From Vulcanisaeta distributa JCM 11216 (GTDB lineage: Archaea > Thermoproteota > Thermoprotei > Thermoproteales > Thermocladiaceae), in NCBI RefSeq assembly GCF_001315985.1, contig NZ_BBBI01000005.1:1-64000 (forward strand): 64,000 nucleotides of DNA. The letters run 5' to 3'. The notes beneath the pieces were generated by a model that saw only the letters and a list, made by a program, of their open reading frames with translations, had not been told where the DNA came from and did no database searches. The position numbers and the translations under genes are program-made. The first letter of the stretch is position 1. Each line of letters begins with the position of its first letter. Shown in pieces: positions 1-8,281 of the stretch.

Positions 1-16
1 GGGCTTGGCATTGATC

Positions 17-49
17 CACGATGAAACGGGATACTCCTGTTTCATCGTG
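17..49. repeat. Perfect 15-bp hairpin with 3-base loop
   Basis: The arms CACGATGAAAC and GTTTCATCGTG are exact inverted copies. The 11 bases between them pair further (GGGA with TCCT, one G-T pair), leaving only TAC as loop. It lies beyond the 3' end of the unknown gene ending at 98. Archaeal termination normally uses T-runs rather than hairpins, so a terminator role is not assured. It could be a small structured RNA or a protein-binding palindrome. Confidence 0.6.
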
Positions 50-97
50 ACTATTCCATCACCGTTCTAGGGACTCCATGATTAATAAGTAAAATGA

Positions 98-897
98 TTA
101 TGGCCCTGGGGCACTCATTAACTCCATGAACCTGCTCAGTAACTCCTCCCTCCCCCCCTCACTCCTTAGGAATTTCCTTACGGAGTCCTCACCATCACTC
201 ATGAGGAGTAGCTTCACTATGGCTAACTCAATGAGGGTCTTTGTGTAGTAATTCTTCCTAGCCGCCTTAGCCATAAGCCTAACATCCTCATAAGCCCTCA
301 CAACCTCATCAACACTTATGACCTCATCCACACCATTCAAACCCCCCCATTCCCTCAGCACCTGCCCTATGTAGTGCCTTATCAACCATTCGCGACCAAA
401 GACCTCGCCCAACGCCTCGGTGATCGTCCTCCTCTCCTCAAGGTACTCATTACTGTTTACGTCCAGGACCCTATCCAAAACCCTAACCAAGTCTGTGGGC
501 CTCCCACCCCCCCAGGCCTTTAGTGCCTTAGCCACGAAATCCCTCACCTGACCCTCATGAACCCTAACGCCATGGTTAATGAATACCCTCATGACATCAC
601 TAACCAACCCATCAACCTCCCTAGCAAATCCCCCCCTACCCCCCCTATCCCTAACGCCAATGACCATGTCAGCTCTAAATCCCCCCCTAACCAACCCAAC
701 TATTTGAGACTTGGGTGAAACTTTCGACCTTGTATTAATTAGTGTATTACTGGCCCCCCCCGCCCTGGCTGGGAGTAGTTCCGTACCCTCGATTGGTGCG
801 TACTCACCGAGACGAAGCCGGTGGTTAGGTCGACGAGGTACCCCTCATCATTTACTGCAAGCCTCGGTTTCCCAAAAGCCTCACTGGCTTGATTCAT
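98..897 (-). CDS. Unknown protein, about 265 aa, two frame breaks
   Basis: I do not recognise the family. The long open part (98 to about 750) is a soluble, mostly helical, charged protein. Upstream, two further in-frame stretches read as coding in other frames: one starts at ATG 897 (MNQASEAFGKPRLAV) and contains EGYLVDLTTG, the next contains EYAPIEGTELLPARAG. They join the long part through breaks near 810 and in the C-run near 755. A stop lies just before ATG 897, which supports that start. The inflated G-runs give doubled Gly pairs. It is transcribed in the same direction as radA, roughly 65 bases after the radA stop. The frame joins are my inference; the function is unknown. Confidence 0.55.
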
Positions 898-962
898 CAA
901 TTCTTTCTACACAATACGATTAATAAGGCACCAACGTGGATTAAATAAATTATTGAGGTTAA

Positions 963-1949
963 TCAATGCAGTCCATCATCCATTATTGAGTACCTTATTT
1001 CGAAGCCAGGGGGGGCCAGCCCTGGAACATCCAGTGCCTTCATTAATCCCTCGCCCTTGCCCTTACTAGCCCTCGTCATTAGCCACCTTGCGTTCACTGT
1101 GTGGGCTAGTACATTGCCTCCAACCGGTAGTTTGACTTCTATATAGCCGGTCGGGCTAGTCATGACCTGGTTAGTGTAGATGACCAGTACGCCAAGCCTG
1201 ATTGTTAACCTCCTAAGCCAGTCGAGTACGTAGTGTAGGCGTTGCTGCCTCTCGGCCAACTTCTCCCTACCCCCCCTGAACTGGGCTCTGTACAGTGCAG
1301 TTATTGAGTCGACAATCACCACCTTGGCGTTGCCGCTTATTACCAAGTCAGTGAGCCTAAGCTTTATGAAGTCCTCCAGGTCGTCAACGGTGACTGGGTT
1401 GTAGATGAGTAGGTAGTCATTGATTGCTTGGTTGTAGTCAACGTTGAACCTACTGGCCATGTTCCTGATTAATTGACTACCTAGGTACTGGTCAATCGTC
1501 TTCTCAGTGTCTATGTAAACCACCTTAAACCCGAATTGGCTAATCGAGGCGATTGCTGTCTGTAGAGCCATTATCGTCTTCCCAGTGCCGAATTCGCCAG
1601 CGAATTCGTGGGATGCGCCAAAGTGTAGACCACCAACTGCTTGGTCCAAGCCCTCGACGCCAGTCCTCAGTATTGGCATCTTGCTAATTGCCTCAATCCT
1701 CTCCCTAGCAGTGACCGCAGACGGTGACTCGGCAAGCAACTCCCTAGCTGTGTTGATTAATCGCCTAGGTAAATCGGTGTCCGGCGAGCCAAGCAGTTCC
1801 TGAAGCTCCTCGGCGTTGAACAACAGAACGTGCCTAAGGCTCCTAACACCGGCGTTGATTAACCTATCAACAGTCTGCCTACTAAAGCCGAGCTCAACAA
1901 GCCTCGAGAGCTCGGACTCACCAATCGAGTCAGCCCTTTTCCTAGTCAC
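963..1949 (-). CDS. radA: RadA-family recombinase
   Basis: RecA/Rad51-family ATPase that forms filaments on single-stranded DNA for strand exchange. An N-terminal helix-hairpin-helix region (about residues 10-70) is followed by the ATPase core with Walker A GEFGTGKT at 118-125 and Walker B VVIVDS at 210-215. The motif FRGGREKLAERQQ (224-236) matches the RadA signature FRGREmLAERQQ except for one extra Gly, caused by a 7-C run near 1270. At 328 residues it is normal in length. The tail (ending DDGLH) and some core residues differ from textbook RadA, so it may be the main RadA or a close paralogue. It starts at GTG 1949, with the TATA-like TTTTAA about 27 bases upstream. Confidence 0.88.
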   Translation of the reverse strand: MTRKRADSIGESELSRLVELGFSRQTVDRLINAGVRSLRHVLLFNAEELQELLGSPDTDLPRRLINTARELLAESPSAVTARERIEAISKMPILRTGVEGLDQAVGGLHFGASHEFAGEFGTGKTIMALQTAIASISQFGFKVVYIDTEKTIDQYLGSQLIRNMASRFNVDYNQAINDYLLIYNPVTVDDLEDFIKLRLTDLVISGNAKVVIVDSITALYRAQFRGGREKLAERQQRLHYVLDWLRRLTIRLGVLVIYTNQVMTSPTGYIEVKLPVGGNVLAHTVNARWLMTRASKGKGEGLMKALDVPGLAPPGFEIRYSIMDDGLH

Positions 1950-1964
1950 GCTATTTATTGAGCC

Positions 1965-1989
1965 AGCCCCCCCCTTAAAAGGGGGGGCT
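1965..1989 (-). promoter_or_regulatory. radA promoter inside a palindrome
   Basis: AGC8-TTAAAA-G7-CT is an inverted repeat centred on TTAA. Read on the minus strand, TTTTAA sits where the TATA box of the leaderless radA gene is expected, about 27 bases before GTG 1949. The real arms are probably shorter, because G and C runs are inflated across this window. The palindrome may simply combine BRE and TATA, or it may be an operator. Confidence 0.45.
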
Positions 1990-2047
1990 GTGGGAGGAGC
2001 CTAGTCAAGGCTGTAGTAGCCGAGGCAAAGAACAACCAACGCACCAG

Positions 2048-2072
2048 GTGGTGTGGAGGCGCTCTACACCAC
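2048..2072. repeat. 11-bp hairpin at the island edge
   Basis: GTGGTGTGGAG and CTCTACACCAC pair (one G-T) around a GCG loop. It sits between the radA promoter and the abrupt shift to AT-rich sequence near 2100. It could be a terminator-like structure or the trace of an inserted element. No direct repeat flanking it is obvious. Confidence 0.45.
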
Positions 2073-2175
2073 TTGCTTAATCACTCACACTTAGTGAACA
2101 ACTCGGGTTGGTTATGCAACCAGTACTAACTATATTCCATTTACTCCATTAGATCAACAGAAGAACAAAAATTAT

Positions 2176-2661
2176 ATGTGTTATGGAGTATTTTATACAT
2201 ATTACTGGTTTGCTCCTGATCAAAATGATCAAAATGCTTTGGATATTTATTTTATGGTTAATGGAAACATTTACAACAATCAATTACCACAGGAATATAT
2301 GAATGATTTAAATGCATATGCATTAGAACCTTTACCACCATCAACATATTTAGCAACAAGTTATGAAAACGCATACCAAACAGCATTCGAAGCTGAAGAA
2401 AATGTGGCATTAAATAACTATTATCAAACAGGTGGTATCTTATTTAATTCTTTACGTAAAGGATTTATTAATGGTACTTTTGGATATACAGAACAATACG
2501 AGAATCTTCCTTATATCTCCTATTTAACGGAAGATGCAGATAATTATCAAAGTCAACCTTATTTATTTGTTTCTACAGGATCTGGAGGCGGTAATGGTTA
2601 TATGTATCTAAATTGGATGATTGCTACATTTGGGATACCTTATGAGTTAGTTATACCGTAG
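2176..2661 (+). CDS. AT-rich orphan gene, probably 5'-truncated
   Basis: The product is 161 residues from ATG 2176, rich in Tyr, Asn and Gln (for example YTYYWFAPDQNDQNALDIYF) and ending GIPYELVIP. I do not recognise it. Codon choice is strongly AT-biased, unlike every neighbour, which suggests recent transfer. The frame stays open without a start back to a TGA at 2095, and the upstream residues (GYATSTNYIPFTPLDQQKNK) look like the same protein. So the true start may be lost, or ATG 2176 may be internal. There is no clear membrane segment or catalytic motif; the composition resembles extracellular or virion proteins. It converges on the next gene with a 10-base gap. Confidence 0.6.
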   Translation: MCYGVFYTYYWFAPDQNDQNALDIYFMVNGNIYNNQLPQEYMNDLNAYALEPLPPSTYLATSYENAYQTAFEAEENVALNNYYQTGGILFNSLRKGFINGTFGYTEQYENLPYISYLTEDADNYQSQPYLFVSTGSGGGNGYMYLNWMIATFGIPYELVIP

Positions 2662-2671
2662 AAAAATAAAT

Positions 2672-3393
2672 TTAGCTATATGTTGTAGTATGTGCCTGCA
2701 ATATAAAAGATAAGTAATATCCATAGCTATGCTGAGTTGTGGAAAACATATATCCCCATGGTATTAGCGTTCCATTATTCATTATTATGATTGATATTCC
2801 TCCAAAAGCAGGATTTTGCGTATAATGATATATATTTGCTATTTCTTGTAGTATTGTTCCTGTTGGTTGTGTGTTCCATAGGTTTGATGTTCCTGATACT
2901 GTTGCCGCTTCTTTATATCCTACATCCAGTGCGTATGCTAGTTTGTTTAAATCATTTGGATCGCTCACTACTATTGTCCAGTATCCTGGGTTGACTTTAT
3001 CCAGTAGTATTGTGTTTCCCTGCACGGGTATTTGGACTGTCCCCCCCGTTGAATTACCAATAACAACCTCATAACTCAATGGTATGAATTGTTGACCATT
3101 GACTGTTGTTCCCATATTTTGTTGATTAAATGAATTAATCACATTAACCGCTTGGGCTAAAGTACTGCTTGTAACATTGAATGTTCCCAAGTCATGCAGA
3201 TTACCCTGGGAATCGTAGTAGAACAGCTCAAAGAATCCATTGCCGGTGGGTGTTAGGAATGCGTAGGGTGCGTTGATTGTTATGTACGTAGTTGATGGCC
3301 TTGGAGTGAGTGGGTGGGTTAGGAATAGGGTGGCCACCACGCAGCAATGATCACAACGGCAACCGCAATGCCAATGAGGACTGCCCTACCCAT
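2672..3393 (-). CDS. Secreted or membrane-anchored protein of unknown function
   Basis: From ATG 3393 the protein starts MGRAVLIGIAVAVVIIAA, a signal-anchor segment. It continues after a one-base break near 3345 (gained or lost base around GCTGCGTGG) into a 222-residue, Thr/Asn/Tyr-rich domain ending HTTTYS. N-glycosylation sequons (NVT, NST, NGT) and lack of charge suit a cell-surface protein of a thermophile. I do not recognise the fold. Its orientation is opposite to the AT-rich gene it faces, and its base composition is closer to the chromosome than that gene. Confidence 0.62.
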
Positions 3394-3439
3394 TGCTTAT
3401 TGCCTCTGTGTGGGTGAATTAAGCATTGCGCATCGCGAG

Positions 3440-3988
3440 TCAAACAACCCTAACGCCAAGCCTAATCAGGGCGTTGTTCACGTACTGCCCAGCAAGGCAA
3501 GGCCTCGGTAGTTTCCAGAACTGCTTTCCTCTGCCCATTTCCCTAACCTCGATTATCCCGATCAACGTGGGTGTTGTTGATACTGACGCTTGAATGTTCA
3601 GTACCGTGTCGGCCCTAATTAAGCCTTGACTAACGAGCCTGCGGTACATCCTGACTATGTTTGGAGCCTCGCTTAATCGCTCAATGATTAAGGCGTAGCC
3701 GGAGTCGACCAAGGCGATTAGGGACTCGGCGTTCTCGGGAGGCCAGATGAAATTATTATCCCAGCAGAATTGACGCCTAACCTTCCCCTTAACCAACACG
3801 TCGCCTGGGTTGATTTGCAACTCCCTCACACCGAATTCCCTAGGCATTGCCGAAGCCACGATTACCAAGCCCCCCCTCAGGACTAGGGCAACTGAGCCAG
3901 GTCCAACAGCGACTGGCTTGCTGGGCGATGCAAAGCCGTAGACAAACAAGTCCCTCTTCCTAACAAGCCCAACCCTAAGAACAATCAT
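3440..3988 (-). CDS. Unknown soluble protein, 182 aa
   Basis: Start MIVLRVGLVRKRDLF at ATG 3988 is preferred over an in-frame ATG 63 bases upstream because TTTTTAGG lies about 25 bases before 3988, the usual leaderless spacing. The protein has a beta-rich N-terminal half (GPGSVALVLRGG, with a Gly added by a 7-C run) and a helical C-terminal half ending GVRVV. I see no catalytic or metal motif. It lies in the accessory island; a plasmid or virus origin is possible but not shown. Confidence 0.55.
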   Translation of the reverse strand: MIVLRVGLVRKRDLFVYGFASPSKPVAVGPGSVALVLRGGLVIVASAMPREFGVRELQINPGDVLVKGKVRRQFCWDNNFIWPPENAESLIALVDSGYALIIERLSEAPNIVRMYRRLVSQGLIRADTVLNIQASVSTTPTLIGIIEVREMGRGKQFWKLPRPCLAGQYVNNALIRLGVRVV

Positions 3989-4277
3989 CAAAAACCAACA
4001 ACCAAGGCCTAAAAAGGCTGGGCTTAAGGAGACAATAAACTCGTGGAACAACAGATAGCAATCCCTATGGATAAATGAGCAAAATCCAATTCATACCAGG
4101 AATTAGCAGAACAAAATTCCTCGAGTAACGAGGAATAATTTCCAGTGAGTGCTTGGTGTTAATAGAATAAAGGACAGTTCATGCTTGGGATTGCTAACTA
4201 TTGTTTAATGGCTCTCTTGTTTTTCAGTCCTTCGTTGTTGCATTGTTCGTGGTTCTTGTCCGTGTTTTTCGAGGCAT

Positions 4278-4418
4278 CAATGCATTAATTGCTTGCCGAC
4301 TCTTTAATTCGTTGCCTTGTTATTATGGCTTCGGCTTCTCGTAATGCATTGTTTGTGGCTTTCGACTGCGGCTTCCGCAGTCCTCGTAATGCATTGGGTC
4401 ATTAACCGTAATGCATTG
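4278..4418. repeat. Four palindromic TAATGCATTG repeats
   Basis: GTAATGCATTG occurs at 4341-4351, 4386-4396 and 4408-4418, and its inverse CAATGCATTA at 4278-4287. Each has the palindromic core ATGCAT. They lie in the otherwise gene-free stretch 3989-4462, with the last copy ending about 17 bases before the TATA box (TTTTAAG, near 4436) of the ribbon-helix-helix gene at 4463. Spacings of 22 and 45 bases look like operator or iteron arrays. The rest of this gap shows no gene. Confidence 0.6.
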
Positions 4419-4462
4419 GTTCATTGCTTCACGCCTTTTAAGTTGATTTCCCTATTCGTTGG

Positions 4463-4782
4463 ATGAGGTTTAGGTGCGTGAGCGTTAGGGAGGATGTTTA
4501 TGAGGCTTTGAGGAGGCTATCCGAGGTCAGCAACGCAACAATGAGCGACCTAATACGGCAATTACTCACAGCATACCTAGCCATAAACGAGATTAGGGAA
4601 TTACTCAAGCAGTGTCTCGATAAGTCAACGCCAATGCAAGCCTTGGCACAGCCAAAACCGAGTCCATTAAGGACTCGATCAAGGAGGTTAATGATTCCCT
4701 AATCGGCATTGAGGATAATCCGTGGGTCCAGATCATTAGGTCTAGGGTGAGTAGTAATGAGGATCGAGAGGGGGGGCATTGA
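4463..4782 (+). CDS. Ribbon-helix-helix DNA-binding protein with one frame break
   Basis: MRFRCVSVREDVYEALRRL begins a classic CopG/Arc-type ribbon-helix-helix: one beta strand (residues 2-8), then two helices, the second around NATMSDLIRQLLTAYL. A break near 4650 hides the natural tail (AKTESIKDSIKEVNDSLIGI, then NPWVQIIRSRV), which ends at TGA 4780. The first 60 residues are unaffected. The leaderless start follows TTTTAAG by about 24 bases. The end overlaps the SWIM gene start at 4757. The repeats just upstream suggest it binds its own promoter; that is inference. Confidence 0.72.
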
Positions 4783-5344
4783 GGATCTCGCCATCGAGAG
4801 GTTGAGGTCTAAGTTCCCCGGCAAATCGAGCTCGTGGATTAGGCGTGTCTTGAGGAGGTTTGAGAGTGGCTCTGTTAGGCAGGTAACCGAGAATGCCTGG
4901 GTGGTGAGTGGTGACCCGAGACTTGGTGATAAGTACCCGAGCTACATTGTTCGCCTCAGGGATGGTAGGTATTATTGCTCATGCTTCGAGACCAGCTGGG
5001 GGGGAATGAGGAGGAAAAGCGAGATATGCACCCACATAGCAGCCGTAATCCTACACAGAGAATACTCTAAACTACTACAGCCGATTTATGCGGCAGTCAT
5101 AACCATGGAGTGCGAAGGAGACTACCACCTAGAAGTACTCGATAAAGAAGTCAAGGTGATTAGGCAGGTAAAGGCATCGAGCAACGACATAGTCAAACCG
5201 AGATATAAAGCCACATACATAATAGTGAGCAATGAACCAAAAACCGTCAAGGTAAGGTACGTATGCGGTGATGAGGTTGATGAGCGGGAAATAACACTAA
5301 GCAAAACCATGAGATACTTAATCGAGTTGTTTAGGGATTCATGA
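4757..5344 (+). CDS. SWIM zinc-finger protein
   Basis: The SWIM zinc-binding signature CxCx(n)CxH is present: YYCSCF (residues about 74-79) and ICTHIAAVILH (about 93-103). SWIM domains bind DNA or partner proteins; in crenarchaea small SWIM proteins occur in chromosomes and mobile elements. An N-terminal helical region (ERLRSKFPGKSSSWIRRVLR) precedes it and a beta-rich C-terminal half follows (KATYIIVSNEPKTVKVRYVCG). The 7-G run at 4770-4776 adds one Gly near the start. It overlaps the preceding regulator gene and overlaps the next small ORF as ATGA, so the three are probably co-transcribed. Confidence 0.72.
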   Translation: MRIERGGIEDLAIERLRSKFPGKSSSWIRRVLRRFESGSVRQVTENAWVVSGDPRLGDKYPSYIVRLRDGRYYCSCFETSWGGMRRKSEICTHIAAVILHREYSKLLQPIYAAVITMECEGDYHLEVLDKEVKVIRQVKASSNDIVKPRYKATYIIVSNEPKTVKVRYVCGDEVDEREITLSKTMRYLIELFRDS

Positions 5345-5532
5345 GAGCTGGCCATGGGGTTGGTCCCCCAGCCATCGAGTTCAGCGACGAGGCAAGCCAA
5401 TCGCCAAGAACACGGCCAAGTAAAGGCGTCAAAGCCATGAGCAGGGAGTACGGCGAAATTAAGGCGCTGGAGCCGTGAAGGGAGTACGGAAAAATCAAGG
5501 GCAACATCGACGACGTAGCCACAACACTATGA
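5341..5532 (+). pseudogene. Short ORF with in-frame TGA, coupled to SWIM gene
   Basis: ATG 5341 overlaps the SWIM stop (ATGA). The frame reads to 5532 with a single internal TGA near 5476 separating two similar pieces, REYGEIKALEP and REYGKIKGNIDDV, which look like adjacent turns of one coiled coil. A miscalled base or a real nonsense mutation would both explain it. Function unknown. Confidence 0.4.
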
Positions 5533-5561
5533 GGAGACTGAACAGCCTAAAGTATCCGTTA

Positions 5562-5720
5562 TATCGATAAGTATGGTGGTGATGAGTACGTCATTGACTG
5601 TGAAATAGTTAATGAAGAACTCAGGTGCAAAACCCACCGTAGTGGACATGAAGATGGGTGTTTCGTATATAAGTTGTTGGTACATGGTGGTTTCTCCCTT
5701 AGGTGCTTATCTCAATCATG
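5562..5720 (+). pseudogene. Cys/His-rich coding remnant
   Basis: This frame reads IDKYGGDEYVIDCEIVNEEL, followed by RCKTHRSGHEDGCFVYKLLV, with a C-C-H-H-C arrangement that could bind zinc. It has no start codon in frame and follows another short ATG start at 5530 in a different frame, so a break is likely. It runs a few codons into the end of the opposite-strand xth gene. It may be the tail of the coupled ORF before it. Confidence 0.35.
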
Positions 5721-6446
5721 ACTGGTACATGGTCGGAACCCTCCACGTCACTTAAAACCTCGGCCTTGGCGACCTTACCCCCCCTCAATTCCTCGCTAAC
5801 TATGCAGTAATCAATCCTCATTGCTCTCCATCTCTCTCGGTAGCTGCGCCATGTGAACACCTTCGCGCTTGGGTGTAGCTCTCTGAAAGTATCTATGAAA
5901 CCCTCCTTAAGGAATTGATTAAGCCAAGCCCTCTCCTCAGGGGTTAGGCCAGGGTGTTTCTCGTCCCAGAATGAGGAATCAACCCTGTCCCTAGCTATGT
6001 TGAAGTCCCCCCCACATGCAATCACAGGCTTTCTGCTCCTTAGGTCAATCAAAAACCTTTCAATGGCGGTGCAGAAGGAAATTTTGAAGCTCAGCCTGCT
6101 AAGGTCGTCACCGGCTCTTGGAAAGTACGCATTAACGATATAGAGGTCATTAAGCTCGACCGTAATCACCCTGCCCTCGGCATCAAACTCCCTAATCCCA
6201 AGGCCCTTAATAACGGAGATGGGCCTTATCTTCGTGAGTGTCATAACACCTGCGTAGCCCTTCTTCTCGGCAGGAAATGGGTATGCCTCGTAGCCTAGCC
6301 CCCATTATCGTTAACGGCACATCGCCCGAACTCCTAATTTCTTGAAGTAAAACAATATCGTAATTACCCATGCCCAGAAGCTTATCGAGCGAGCCTTTCC
6401 TCATTATACTCCTTAAGCCATTGATATTCCAGGAAATAATCCTCAT
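5699..6446 (-). CDS. xth: Exonuclease III / AP endonuclease, one frame break
   Basis: Endonuclease/exonuclease/phosphatase-fold enzyme that cuts DNA at abasic sites in base excision repair. The N-terminal piece MRIISWNINGLRS with LLQEI (catalytic Glu) runs from 6446 to about 6300. The rest has IVNAYFPRAG, then CGGDFNIA, then RIDYCIVSEEL and the final GSDHVPV. The break sits at the 5-C run near 6300. CGGDFNIA carries one Gly too many (7-C run near 6010); the family motif is CGDFN. Rejoined length, about 249 residues, is normal for Xth. Confidence 0.85.
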
Positions 6447-6481
6447 TACCGTATTTAATCAGTGCGATGGGATTTAAGCAC

Positions 6482-8180
6482 TTACTTACTAAGCAGTGCG
6501 TTCTTATACTGATCCCTAAGCACCTTCTTGTCTATTTTTCCTGTGCTTGTTAGTGGTAGTTCCTTTACGAAGATTACCTTGTCCGGGACCCACCATTTTG
6601 GTATTTCCCCCTTTTCCACGTATTTCATTAGGTGGTTCTTTATTTCGTCCTCAGTGAGCCTACCCTCATAGCCAGGCTTGGGCACTATAATGGCCACAGG
6701 CCTCTCACCCCCCACTTCTCATGGGGAATACCCACAACGGCCACCATGTTAACACCGGGATGGGTACTAATCAAGTCCTCAAGCCTGAGGCTCGGTATCC
6801 ACTCGCCGCCGCTCTTAATCACGTCCTTAAGCCTATCGGCGATCTTGACGTAATTGTCGGGGAACCAAACCGCAGCGTCACCCGTGTGGAACCAGCCATT
6901 GCGCCACGCATTCCTCGTCTTCTCTGGATCACCAATGTACTCCCTGAAGAGCCATGGAGCCCTAACAGCGATTTCACCAATGGTCTTACCATCCTTTGGA
7001 ACATCCCTATCCTGCTCATCAACAACACGCAACTGAACAAGGGGGGGTATCACAATCCCAGTCCTTAGGTAAATCTCATTCTTCCTCTCGGGAGGCAGGT
7101 CCTTATGGTCAGGCCTCAAATACGCAATAGTTAGTACTGGGGGGGCTGTTTCCGTTAAGCCATAGCCGCTAATTACGGTTATTCCCCCTGGCCTGGGCAG
7201 CCTTCAGCAGGCCCTCGGGAAGTGCTGCACCACCTACTATGAACTTTAGCTTGCTTAGGTCGTATTTGGGTGAGTCTGGGTGGTTGAGTAGGTTGTACAG
7301 TATCGTCGGTACACCTGCCGATAATGTGATTTCCTCCTCATGAATTAGCTTAAGTATGTGACCCCCCAATCAAAGCGGCCTGGGTATACGACCCTCCTAT
7401 GCCCATTAAGCATTGTTGACCACGGCCAACCCCATGCATGGACATGGTACATGGGTACAAGAACCATCGCTACATCATCCTGTGAGGCGTTTATGGGTGG
7501 GTTCTTCACGCGAGCGCCGTGGATAACGTATGCAGTACTAGTCCTCTGTGGGTGTGGTATCCTCCCTTGGGTAGTCCAGTGGTTCCTGAGGTGAACATTA
7601 ATGTGGCTGGCGTTCTTTCGTCTATTTCTGGGAATTCCCTCAGTGGTTCGTGCTTGAGGAGGTCCTCATAGGGTATCATCTTAACTCCGTAGTCCTGGCT
7701 CGGCTCCTTACCCCTATCACTCATGTAGACCACAGCCTTTATACTCTTGACATTATCAATCACTGGCTTTATTAACTGCTCGAAGTAATCAATATTCACG
7801 ACAAACACCTCGGGCTTAGCAACACCCATTGTGTATATGATCTCCTTAGGAGCGAGCATTGCATTAACCGTGAATAGGGCAACGCCGATACTTGGGACCG
7901 CGTAGTAAAGGTCTAAGTACCTAAGGGTGTTCCACTCAAGCACCGCGACCTTACTACCCAGTTCCCAGGCCTTGCCTGGCTTTAGGTCTAGGTCCATCAA
8001 GGCGGCTGCGACCCTCCTAACCCTATCCGCAAGTTGCGTGAAGGTGACCGACGTCCTGGAGCCACCAGGGGGCCAATAAACAACCTCATTATTAGGAAAG
8101 GCAGTGGCCACATAGTCAAGTACCTTATCCAAAGTCAATTGAAAGTCGTAGAAAAAGGACTTAACCTCCTCAGACGGCAT
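6482..8180 (-). CDS. AMP-forming acyl-CoA synthetase, in four frames
   Basis: ANL-superfamily ligase that activates a carboxylic acid to its CoA thioester with ATP. The N-terminal half (8180 to about 7510) ends in the P-loop-like motif FTSGTTGLPKG. Middle pieces carry LSAGVPTILYNLL and GEIAVRAPW, then WFHTGDAAVW and DRLKDVIKSGGEWI (an A8-type hinge). The end has LTSTGKIDKKVLR, the catalytic Lys loop. Breaks lie near 7510, 7365 (6-C run), 7140 and 6715. The rejoined 566 residues fit a medium- or long-chain acyl-CoA or 4-hydroxybutyryl-CoA synthetase; the substrate cannot be set from sequence alone. Confidence 0.85.
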
Positions 8181-8200
8181 GTCAGTGATTCCTGTTCATG

Positions 8201-8209
8201 ATTTATAAG
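8201..8209 (-). promoter_or_regulatory. TATA box of the acyl-CoA synthetase gene
   Basis: CTTATAAAT on the minus strand lies about 25 bases before ATG 8180, the usual archaeal position for a leaderless transcript. The divergent MBL-fold gene starts at 8282, so the roughly 100 AT-rich bases between carry both promoters. Confidence 0.6.
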
Positions 8210-8281
8210 ACTTCTGGATATAACTCATATATAGAAATATATACATTAATACTTAAAATTAAGTAAACCAGTGTAAAAATT

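Noticed and set aside
17-49. CRISPR repeat (GATGAAAC-like ends)
   Set aside because: A single hairpin with no second copy and no spacer periodicity.
711-923. Plus-strand ORF of 70 codons
   Set aside because: It is antisense to the reconstructed upstream part of the minus-strand unknown gene and has no protein-like pattern.
2791-3074. Plus-strand ORFs with hydrophobic stretches
   Set aside because: Shadows of the secreted protein gene on the opposite strand, which has a signal-anchor and consistent composition.
2000-5720. Integrase, transposase or tRNA attachment site for the island
   Set aside because: None is visible; the nearest tRNA is at 15.6 kb and no insertion-sequence inverted repeats were recognised.
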